DNA of 61,688 nt, taken from positions 1-61,688 of the forward strand of contig DXGC01000007.1 of assembly GCA_019114135.1 (NCBI GenBank). The letters are read 5' to 3'. The stretch is from Candidatus Corynebacterium avicola (GTDB lineage: Bacteria; Actinomycetota; Actinomycetes; Mycobacteriales; Mycobacteriaceae). A program made the translations under genes and the position numbers. The notes beneath the pieces are model-generated. The model was given only the letters and a program-made list of their open reading frames with translations. It ran no database searches and was not told the DNA's origin. Positions 8,931-16,021 of the stretch are shown here, piece after piece (position 1 is the first letter of the stretch; each line of letters starts with the position of its first letter).

Positions 8931-9647
8931 ATGAGTCCGATCGATCCGATGTCCCTGTCCACCCCGCGTCCCTCACCGGGGGTTTCCGGGACGTCCGGCA
9001 ACAGCACAACCAGCGCAGCACACACGACCTGGGCCTCCGTCACCGGAGCCGACCCGGAACACTCCCGGCGCTACATCGCCCGGTGGGAGGCCATCGAGGG
9101 CGACGGCGGTGACGTCGTCGGCGAGGCCCGCCTGATCGACGCGATGGCACAGCGCGGCGCCCGGATCCTCGACGCCGGTGCCGGCACCGGACGCATCGCC
9201 GCCCACCTCTCGGCCCTGGGCCACCGGGTCTCCGCCGTGGACATCGACCCGCAGCTCGTCGACTACGCCCGCCAGCGCTACACCGAAGGCGAGGAGTCCG
9301 TCGGCGTGCCGGTCGACTGGAACACCGGCGACCTCGCCGAGGATTCCGAGGTGCCGGCCGGCCCCTTCGACTTCATCGTCTCGGCGGGCAATGTGCTCGC
9401 CTTCATCCCGAACGCCGCGCACCGTCAGGCGCTCGGCGTGCTCGCCTCCCGCCTCGACGAGGCAGGACGCCTGGTCGTGGGTTTCGGTCTGCAGCGTGGC
9501 CGCAGCCTCGAGGAGTTCACGGAGGACGCCACGGCCGCCGGCCTCAAGGTCAGCCAGATGTTCGCCGGCTGGGACCTGCAGCCGTTCACCGAAGCGTCCG
9601 ACTTCCTGGTGGCGGTGCTGGTCCGGACAGAGGGAGGTGAGCAGTGA
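8931..9647 (+). CDS. Class I SAM-dependent methyltransferase
   Basis: A 238-residue methyltransferase. Motif I is ILDAGAGTGRIAAHL near residue 82, the acidic ribose-binding residue is in VSAVDIDPQLVDYA, and motif IV FDFIVSAGNVLAF follows. The start ATG 8931 lies just after a CATACT box; an upstream frame exists but crosses repeat B. The substrate is unknown. Its stop overlaps the next start (TGATG), indicating translational coupling to the unknown protein downstream. Confidence 0.85.
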   Translation: MSPIDPMSLSTPRPSPGVSGTSGNSTTSAAHTTWASVTGADPEHSRRYIARWEAIEGDGGDVVGEARLIDAMAQRGARILDAGAGTGRIAAHLSALGHRVSAVDIDPQLVDYARQRYTEGEESVGVPVDWNTGDLAEDSEVPAGPFDFIVSAGNVLAFIPNAAHRQALGVLASRLDEAGRLVVGFGLQRGRSLEEFTEDATAAGLKVSQMFAGWDLQPFTEASDFLVAVLVRTEGGEQ

Positions 9648-10306
9648 TGCAGGACGACACCCTCGGCATCGCGCAGGTCGTGTTCCGGCACGACCCGACG
9701 TCCGCCCCGCAGTGGACCTACTACGGCATCAACGCACCGATGGCCGGAAGCGCGCAGAAGCTCTCCGAGGCGAAGTTCTCCGCCACCCGTGACCTGCAGT
9801 TCCTCTCCGGCGCGGAGAACCCGGCGATGCGCAGCTACGCCGAGTGGGCCGTGGAGCAGGAGACCAATCCGGAGGGGCTGACGCACGGGGCGGGGTCGAC
9901 GCCGGCACTGTACGTGCGTTCCCTGCAGGACGAGGACACCAACCAGCGGCTGCACCGTCAGAACCTGGCCCAGGCCTACCTGGAGGGCATCCGGGCGACC
10001 CCGGAGATCCGCAGCAGCCTGCCGTCACTGGTGCCGGGGGTGGAGGTCATCGTGCTGGTGACGCTCTTCCCCGATGACCTGTTGGGCGACGCCCTGCTCA
10101 ACATCACCGAGCAGGACACCGTGATCTTCTGCCTGCCCGACGGCGACTCCCTCGGTTTCCTGCCGGTCGACGGCTCCGAGGTCTGGCCGGCCGAGGGCGG
10201 CCCGGGTCTGCTCGAGCGTTTCGGTCTGGACGAGTTCGCCACGGTCCGTGACCTCATGGACGCCGACGCTGCCTCTGACGAGGCGGACGACGGCGACAGC
10301 GACTAG
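9647..10306 (+). CDS. Unknown protein coupled to a methyltransferase
   Basis: A 219-residue soluble protein that I do not recognise. It starts within the TGATG overlap after AGGGAGGTGAG (a GTG at 9644 is an equally placed alternative). It has no signal peptide or membrane segment; a hydrophobic core such as VEVIVLVTLFP and VIFCLPDGDSLGFLPVDG suggests an alpha/beta fold, and the C terminus is acidic (about 14 residues rich in D and E). The tight coupling suggests a shared role with the methyltransferase, but no function can be assigned. Confidence 0.75.
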   Translation: MQDDTLGIAQVVFRHDPTSAPQWTYYGINAPMAGSAQKLSEAKFSATRDLQFLSGAENPAMRSYAEWAVEQETNPEGLTHGAGSTPALYVRSLQDEDTNQRLHRQNLAQAYLEGIRATPEIRSSLPSLVPGVEVIVLVTLFPDDLLGDALLNITEQDTVIFCLPDGDSLGFLPVDGSEVWPAEGGPGLLERFGLDEFATVRDLMDADAASDEADDGDSD

Positions 10307-10310
10307 GTGC

Positions 10311-10379
10311 CGGTTCCTACCGATCGACTTTTCCGCCTTTTCATGCCACGGATCCGGCAATTTGTCGATCGGTAGAAAC
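10311..10379. repeat. Repeat family A, copy 1 (about 68-nt palindrome)
   Basis: Perfect 12-bp arms CTACCGATCGAC (10317-10328) and GTCGATCGGTAG (10364-10375), enclosed by GTTCC and GAAAC ends, with TGCCACGG in the loop. A related copy occurs at 45831-45898 with the same order of conserved blocks. Confidence 0.7.
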
Positions 10380-10425
10380 AGGCCACCGGAGAACCGAGAG
10401 CACACTCTCTGTCGTATGCCCCTCT

Positions 10426-10455
10426 GCCACAACACGTGACGCCACAACACGTGAC
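10426..10455. repeat. 15-bp tandem duplication
   Basis: GCCACAACACGTGAC occurs twice in a row just before the terminator hairpin; each unit holds a CACGTG palindrome. Confidence 0.6.
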
Positions 10456-10485
10456 CCCGGTGGCCCTTGGGGGCCACCGGGGTTT
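10455..10485 (+). terminator. Rho-independent terminator after the methyltransferase pair
   Basis: A 12-bp perfect stem, CCCCGGTGGCCC/GGGCCACCGGGG with loop TTGG, followed by TTT on the plus strand. It lies between convergent genes and may also stop the minus-strand acyltransferase. Confidence 0.75.
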
Positions 10486-10506
10486 CAGGGGGATGCTGAC
10501 GCCGGA

Positions 10507-13125
10507 TCAGTAGGGCGGGGCGTAGCCGGGGTCGACATAACCAGGGTCCGTGTAACCGGGGTCGACATACCCTGGATCCGTGTAGCCCGGGTCCACGTAG
10601 CCGGGGTCCGAGTAGCCGGGGTCCACGTAGCCCGGATCCTGGTAACCCGGATCGACATAACCCTGGTCGGTACCGGGGTCCACGTACCCCTGGTCAGTGC
10701 CCGGATCCTGGTAACCCTGGTCCGGCTCCGGGATCGGTGCCGGGTTCTGGTTCGGGTCCGGCTGTACCCCGTCATCCTCCTCGCCGGGCTTCGGCAGGAC
10801 GAAGACGTCCTTCTGCATCGGAGCATCCGGATCGGCCGGAGGCGCTGCCGCGCCGGCCTCGTCCGCGGCCTGTTGCTGCTCCTCCTGGGCCACCGGATCG
10901 TACATCTGGCGGGAGATCTCCGGGGCGAGCTGCGCGGCGAAAAGGTTGGTGAAGTGCTGCGCATCGCGGTAGACCAGCACATTGCCGATCACACCGGGGC
11001 AGTACCCGTCCTTGCACACCGCAGGCGTCACGTCGATGTTCGTGAGATCCAGCCCCTGGTAGGCGTCCAGCGCAGGGTTCACCGGCGCCAGGGACTCATC
11101 CTGGTCGACACCACAGTCGTCGTCCGGGTCCTCGGCCACGCACAGGCGGGCATTGCCCTGCACGCCCGGCGAGGACAGGACCCACGGGGTGTCACGGGCA
11201 CCGAAGGTGTGGATGCCGGCGTCCGACAGACGACGCACCATCTCCACGTACTCCTGCGGCACCTGGTCCGGGCCGTCACCCTCGATCGTCGTCGGGCGGG
11301 TGACGGTCATGAACACGCCCTCTGTCGGCGGGTTCTCGAAGATGTAGTCCTCGGCCTTCTTCTGCCACTCACGGCACTCCGGGTAGTCCGAGCCGTCCCA
11401 CTTCGGGATGTCCATGCCGATGACGCAGCCAAGCTTCAGGATCGGGACAATCTTGAAGTGCTGCTGCTCGGCGATGAGCTGCAGCGCCGGCAGGAAGTGC
11501 TCGGAGTGCGAGCCACCGACCAGGTACAGGGTGCGGTCAGACTCGGTGTCACCGTATTCGCAGGGCTCTTCCTTCTCGTTGAACCACTTGGTGGTGATCA
11601 GGTCGGTGTGGTCGAAGTGGGCCAGGCAGCCGTCCTTCAGGGTGTCGGCCATCATCGGGCCGTCGTCCGCCGGGTCCGGCAGAACCGGCAGGTCGTCGGG
11701 CACCGGAGCGTCCTCCAGGAAGGCGTTGGGGCCCGGGTACTCGGCAGGATCGACGTCCTCGACGCCGAGCTCCTGTGCACGGGCCTCGATGCGCTTCTCG
11801 GTGATGGGGGCAAAGGCGAAGACTCCGGCGGTGACCAGGGCCATGAGCACCGCGGCGGCGACCTTGCCCTTGGAGCGCAGGCTGGTGCGCCAGTAGCCGC
11901 CGTCGAAGATGACCCAGGAACGGTGCGGCTTCGACTTCTGACGCAGCGGCGTCTCGATGAACTTGTAGGTCGCCCACGCCAGGAACAGGGAGCCCACGAT
12001 GACCCCGGTACCGACCAGGATTCCCTGGCCGGTACCGAGGGTGGCGGTGATGCCCTGCAGGCCGCCGGCCTGGGAAGCGGTGTTGGTGGAGAAATGGAAG
12101 GTCGCCAGGGTCAACAGCGGCCAGTGCCAGAGGTACAGGCTGTAGGAGATCTTGCCGAGGAACTGGAACAGCCGGGAATCCAGCAGACGGGAGACACCGA
12201 CCGACGGCAGGTGACCGGCCACGCCGGCACCGATGCCCTCGGGGGCCTTTCGGTCGGCGACGGGGTTGCCCGCCAGGATCACCAGCATCGCACCGGCCAG
12301 CGGCACCAGGGTCCACGGGCCCGGGAACTGCGCGGCACCGTCCAGGAACATACCGGTGGCGATGATCAGCACCAGACCGACAAGACCGGCAGGCCAGCGG
12401 ATCCACGCCAGTGACTTCGGGATGACCCAGCCGATCAGCCACAGGCCGAACAAGCCACCCAGGCCGATCTCCCAGAAACGGGACAGCGGCGAGTAGTAGT
12501 TCAGCGGCTGGTTCTCCCCACCCATCCAGGTCGCGTAGATGAAGCTGGCGACCGTGGCGGCCACCAGCAACCAGTGCAGCAGGGAACTTCCGATCCGGGG
12601 TTTCTTCCGGAACAGCGCCGCCAGCAGCGCGATGACAACCAGGGAACCGACGTAGATCTGCATCTGCACCGACATCGACCAGATGTGCTGGTACAGGCTC
12701 ACGTCGCGGTTGATCGCGGTGTACTCCTGGCCCTGGTCGGCCAGGTGGAAGTTCTGGAAGTACGCCAGCGAACTCTTGGCGTCCTCACCGGTGTCGACCC
12801 ATCTGACCTCGGCGTACACAATGACCGCGAGGATCAGTGTCACTGCAACCACGGTGATCAGCGCCGGGTACAGGCGTCTGAAGATACGCAGGAACGACTG
12901 GAGAAGGGTCAGGCCCTTGGGGTTCAGGGCGTTGCGGATCTGCGGGCCGAAGAAGAAGACACCACCGACCAACAGGAACACGTCGACACCGGAGGAGACC
13001 CGGCCGATGAAGACGTGGAACACCACGACCAAGGCGATCGCCAGGCCGCGGAGTCCGTCGATATCCCTACGGTGGGGTCGCCGTTGCGCCGCTTTTGCTG
13101 CGGGCTGAGGAGTCGAAGAGTTCAT
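10507..13125 (-). CDS. Acyltransferase 3/SGNH fusion protein with DPGY repeat tail (paralog 1)
   Basis: An 872-residue OafA/YrhL-like envelope O-acyltransferase. The N-terminal Acyl_transf_3 domain starts at about residue 20 (DIDGLRGLAIALVVVFHV) and has about ten membrane segments; a further one near 430 leads to an extracytoplasmic SGNH domain with GGSHSEH (about 537) and the C-terminal RDAQHF catalytic Asp/His block (about 721). The last 50 residues are repeats of the type DPGYV. Such enzymes transfer acyl, usually acetyl, groups to cell-surface glycans or lipids; in corynebacteria mycolate or arabinogalactan-linked targets are plausible but unproven. It has its own -10 box 10 bases before the ATG. 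Confidence 0.9.
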   Translation of the reverse strand: MNSSTPQPAAKAAQRRPHRRDIDGLRGLAIALVVVFHVFIGRVSSGVDVFLLVGGVFFFGPQIRNALNPKGLTLLQSFLRIFRRLYPALITVVAVTLILAVIVYAEVRWVDTGEDAKSSLAYFQNFHLADQGQEYTAINRDVSLYQHIWSMSVQMQIYVGSLVVIALLAALFRKKPRIGSSLLHWLLVAATVASFIYATWMGGENQPLNYYSPLSRFWEIGLGGLFGLWLIGWVIPKSLAWIRWPAGLVGLVLIIATGMFLDGAAQFPGPWTLVPLAGAMLVILAGNPVADRKAPEGIGAGVAGHLPSVGVSRLLDSRLFQFLGKISYSLYLWHWPLLTLATFHFSTNTASQAGGLQGITATLGTGQGILVGTGVIVGSLFLAWATYKFIETPLRQKSKPHRSWVIFDGGYWRTSLRSKGKVAAAVLMALVTAGVFAFAPITEKRIEARAQELGVEDVDPAEYPGPNAFLEDAPVPDDLPVLPDPADDGPMMADTLKDGCLAHFDHTDLITTKWFNEKEEPCEYGDTESDRTLYLVGGSHSEHFLPALQLIAEQQHFKIVPILKLGCVIGMDIPKWDGSDYPECREWQKKAEDYIFENPPTEGVFMTVTRPTTIEGDGPDQVPQEYVEMVRRLSDAGIHTFGARDTPWVLSSPGVQGNARLCVAEDPDDDCGVDQDESLAPVNPALDAYQGLDLTNIDVTPAVCKDGYCPGVIGNVLVYRDAQHFTNLFAAQLAPEISRQMYDPVAQEEQQQAADEAGAAAPPADPDAPMQKDVFVLPKPGEEDDGVQPDPNQNPAPIPEPDQGYQDPGTDQGYVDPGTDQGYVDPGYQDPGYVDPGYSDPGYVDPGYTDPGYVDPGYTDPGYVDPGYAPPY
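10510..10665 (-). repeat. Repeats encoding DPGY(V/T/S/Q) pentapeptides
   Basis: About ten 15-bp units coding D-P-G-Y-x at the C terminus of paralog 1, with alternating fifth residue and synonymous changes. More DPG units at lower density continue back to about 10725. Confidence 0.85.
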
Positions 13126-13135
13126 GGCGCGCTAC

Positions 13136-13141
13136 ATCATA
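13136..13141 (-). promoter_or_regulatory. -10 box of acyltransferase paralog 1
   Basis: TATGAT on the minus strand, 10 bases before the ATG at 13125; a strong -10 match. Confidence 0.6.
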
Positions 13142-13236
13142 CCGCCCCACACCCCCGACCACGCAGAGGCAGTCCGTCTCCGAGGTGTCGACGGGGGGAG
13201 CGACACACCGGTGAACGACATTTCAGGACGCCACAC

Positions 13237-15942
13237 TCACCACGCCGGGGCGACGTAGCCGGGATCCACGTAACCCGGATCCACGTAACCGGGGTCGACA
13301 TAGCCGGGGTCGACGTAGCCCGGATCCACCGGCTCCTGCTCGGGCGCCTGCTCCGCCGGGGGGTCGGCCGGATCCTCCGCCGGCGGGACGTAGTCCGGGT
13401 CCAACGGCTTCGGCATGCGCTGCACCTGTGGCGGCGCGAGCTTCCCCGCGGCCTCCTCCTGCGCAGAGGCCCCCGCGTCCTTGGCCTCCTGCGCCGCCGC
13501 CTCGTTGTCGGCGAGCGCCTGGGGGTCGTACATCTGCCGCTCGATCTCCCCGGACATCATCTCCGCCCACATCGGGGTGAAGTGGTTGCCGTCGCGGTAG
13601 ACCAGCACATTGCCCACGATCGCCGGGCACGTCCCGTCGCGGCAGTAGGCCGCCGTCAGGTCGATGTGGGTCACGTCCAGTCCCTCGTAGGCGGTGAGTG
13701 CGGGGTTGTGCTCGGCCAGCGCCTCGTCCTGCTGCATGCCGCATTCCTCGGCGTCCCCACCGTCGGCGACGCACACCATGGAGTTGCCGAGCGTCCCGTC
13801 GACGTTGTGCCACGGGTTGTCGCGGGCGGCGAAGGTGTGGATCCCGGCGTCGCTGAACCGGCGCACCACGTCCACGTACCCCTCGGGCACGTGGTCGGGG
13901 CCTTCACCGCTGCGCGTCATCGGGCGGGTGGAGGACAGGAACACCCCGTCGGTCGGCGGGTTGTCGAAGATGTACTGCTCGGCCTTCTCCTGCCACTCGT
14001 AGCACTCGGGGTAGGGGTCGCCGTTGAACTTGGGGATCTGCATGCCCAGCGGGCAGCCCATCTTCAGGATCGGGATGATCTTGATGCCGCGCTCACGGCC
14101 GATGGTGTCCAGCGCCGGCAGGAATTGCTCGGAGTGCGAGCCGCCGGCGAGGTACATGGTGCGCTCGGCATTGGTGTCGCCGTACACGCACGGGACGTCG
14201 GAGGCATTGCCTTCGTGGGTGAGGAGCAGATCTGTCCCCTTGACGCCGGTGATGCAGCCGTCGATGGTGGTCTGCGGGTACATGGTGTCGTCGTCCCACA
14301 CAGCCGGGGGCAGCACGGGCGCGTTGCCGGTCACCGGGACGTCCTGCAGGTAGGCGGCGGGACCGGGGTGGGTCTCCTCGGTGACCTCGGTGTCCATCGC
14401 CTCCTCGGCCTCGCGCACGTTGTGACTCTCGGCCAGCGGCGCGAGCGCGAGCACGCCGCCGGTGGCGGCCGCCATGAGCAGGACGGTGGCCACCGGGACG
14501 GGACGCAGCGTCCGACGGGGTGCAGCGTCCCTGCGGTTAGCGCCGTCGGTGTCGTCTGTGCCGTCTGTGCCGGACGCTTCGGCGTCTCCCGACGTGTCGT
14601 CGTCGCCGTCGCTGCCGTCCGGGGTGTCGGACGGAGCGGCAGCAGCTGCGCGCCGACGACGGTCGAAGATCCCCCAGGAACGCTCGGGCTTGGCCTTCTG
14701 CCGGGTCGGGGTCTCCACCAGTCGGTAGGTCAGCCACGCCAGCACCAGGGAGGCGAGGATCACTCCGGAGCCGACCAGGACGCCTTCACCAGTGCCGAGG
14801 GTGGCGGTGATGCCCTTCAGTCCGCCGGACGGGGACACATCGCCCGTCGCGGTACCGCCTGTCGTAGAAGACGAGGACCCCGAGGACTCCGAGGTCCCGG
14901 TGGTCTGCGCGGCGAAGTAGTAGGTGGCCAGGGTCAGCAGCGGCCAGTGCCAGAGGTACAGGCTGTAGGAGATCCGGCCGAGGAACTGGAACGGCCGGGA
15001 GTCCAGCAGCCGGGCGACACCGATGGAGCGACCGGTGCCACCACGCTCGGCGACGGGGTTACCCGCCAGGATCACCAGCATCGCGCCCGCCAGCGGGACC
15101 AGGGTCCACGGACCCGGGAACTGGGCGGCACCGTCCAGGAACATGCCCGTGGCGATGATCAGCACCAGGCCGACCAGACCGGCGGGCCAGCGGATCCACG
15201 CCAGGGAACGAGGGATCACCCAGCCGATCAGCCACAGGCCGAACAGGCCACCCAGGCCGATCTCCCAGAAGCGCGACAGCGGCGAGTAGTAGTTCAGCGC
15301 CTGGTTCTCACCACCGAGCCACGTGGCGTAGGCGAAGCTCGCGACGGTCGCCACGACCAGCAGCGAGCGCAGCAACCACGTGCCGGTGCGCGCCCGCTTC
15401 CGGAAGAACACCGCCAGCAGGACGATGGCCACCAGGGCGCCGACGTAGATCTGCATCTGCACCGACATCGACCAGATGTGCTGGAACAGACTGACGTCCC
15501 GGCCGATGGACGCGTACTCCTGCCCCTGGTTGGCCAGGTGGAGGTTCTCGAAGTACAGCAGTGCCGCCGAAGCGTCCTGCCCCGTCTGCACCCACCGGGA
15601 CGCAGGCAGGAACAGCAGGGCGAGCAAGGCACTGACGAAGACCACCGTGATCAACGCCGGGAACAGGCGTCGGAGGATCCGCCAGACGGACTGCGGCAGG
15701 GTCATGCCCTTCGGGTTCAGCGCGTTGCGGAACTGGGGGGCGAAGAAGAAGACACCACCGACCAGCAGGAAGACGTCCACACCGGAGGAGACGCGGCCGA
15801 TGAATACGTGGAACACCACGACGAGGGCGATCGCCAGGCCGCGGAGTCCGTCGATGTCGGTGCGGTGGGTCAGCCTCGGACGCGGCTTCGGATCCACCGT
15901 CACCGGACGCGCCGGTGAAAACTGATGGTCAGGGGGTGTCAT
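13237..15942 (-). CDS. Acyltransferase 3/SGNH fusion protein with DPGYV tail (paralog 2)
   Basis: A 901-residue paralog of the neighbouring genes. The Acyl_transf_3 domain starts at DIDGLRGLAI (about residue 29) and shows long stretches nearly identical to paralog 1, for example WIRWPAGLVGLVLIIATG. It differs by a Ser/Thr/Gly loop around residue 350 and an acidic Asp/Thr linker around 440-470 before the SGNH domain (GGSHSEQ about 604, where paralogs 1 and 3 have SEH; RDGNHF about 784). The tail has about five DPGYV units and ends APAW. Same presumed role: O-acylation of a surface polymer. ATG 15942 follows TAAGAT by 9 bases. Confidence 0.9.
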   Translation of the reverse strand: MTPPDHQFSPARPVTVDPKPRPRLTHRTDIDGLRGLAIALVVVFHVFIGRVSSGVDVFLLVGGVFFFAPQFRNALNPKGMTLPQSVWRILRRLFPALITVVFVSALLALLFLPASRWVQTGQDASAALLYFENLHLANQGQEYASIGRDVSLFQHIWSMSVQMQIYVGALVAIVLLAVFFRKRARTGTWLLRSLLVVATVASFAYATWLGGENQALNYYSPLSRFWEIGLGGLFGLWLIGWVIPRSLAWIRWPAGLVGLVLIIATGMFLDGAAQFPGPWTLVPLAGAMLVILAGNPVAERGGTGRSIGVARLLDSRPFQFLGRISYSLYLWHWPLLTLATYYFAAQTTGTSESSGSSSSTTGGTATGDVSPSGGLKGITATLGTGEGVLVGSGVILASLVLAWLTYRLVETPTRQKAKPERSWGIFDRRRRAAAAAPSDTPDGSDGDDDTSGDAEASGTDGTDDTDGANRRDAAPRRTLRPVPVATVLLMAAATGGVLALAPLAESHNVREAEEAMDTEVTEETHPGPAAYLQDVPVTGNAPVLPPAVWDDDTMYPQTTIDGCITGVKGTDLLLTHEGNASDVPCVYGDTNAERTMYLAGGSHSEQFLPALDTIGRERGIKIIPILKMGCPLGMQIPKFNGDPYPECYEWQEKAEQYIFDNPPTDGVFLSSTRPMTRSGEGPDHVPEGYVDVVRRFSDAGIHTFAARDNPWHNVDGTLGNSMVCVADGGDAEECGMQQDEALAEHNPALTAYEGLDVTHIDLTAAYCRDGTCPAIVGNVLVYRDGNHFTPMWAEMMSGEIERQMYDPQALADNEAAAQEAKDAGASAQEEAAGKLAPPQVQRMPKPLDPDYVPPAEDPADPPAEQAPEQEPVDPGYVDPGYVDPGYVDPGYVDPGYVAPAW
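13240..13326 (-). repeat. Repeats encoding DPGYV at the end of paralog 2
   Basis: Five in-frame 15-bp units coding V-D-P-G-Y, followed by VAPAW and stop. Same repeat type as in paralog 1 but shorter and more uniform. Confidence 0.85.
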
Positions 15943-15951
15943 AGCGTGAAC

Positions 15952-15957
15952 ATCTTA
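15952..15957 (-). promoter_or_regulatory. -10 box of acyltransferase paralog 2
   Basis: TAAGAT on the minus strand, 9 bases before ATG 15942. Confidence 0.55.
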
Positions 15958-16021
15958 ACCAGAGGCACGGCAGAATCCCGGGATGTGGACACAGTGCCGT
16001 GAGGAAGAACTCACCCGTCCC

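Noticed and set aside
12574..15918. 1114-residue open frame on the plus strand across the acyltransferase genes
   Set aside because: Antisense to two clear acyltransferase genes; the residue composition is high in Arg/Gln/Val/His, a by-product of GC-rich codon third positions.
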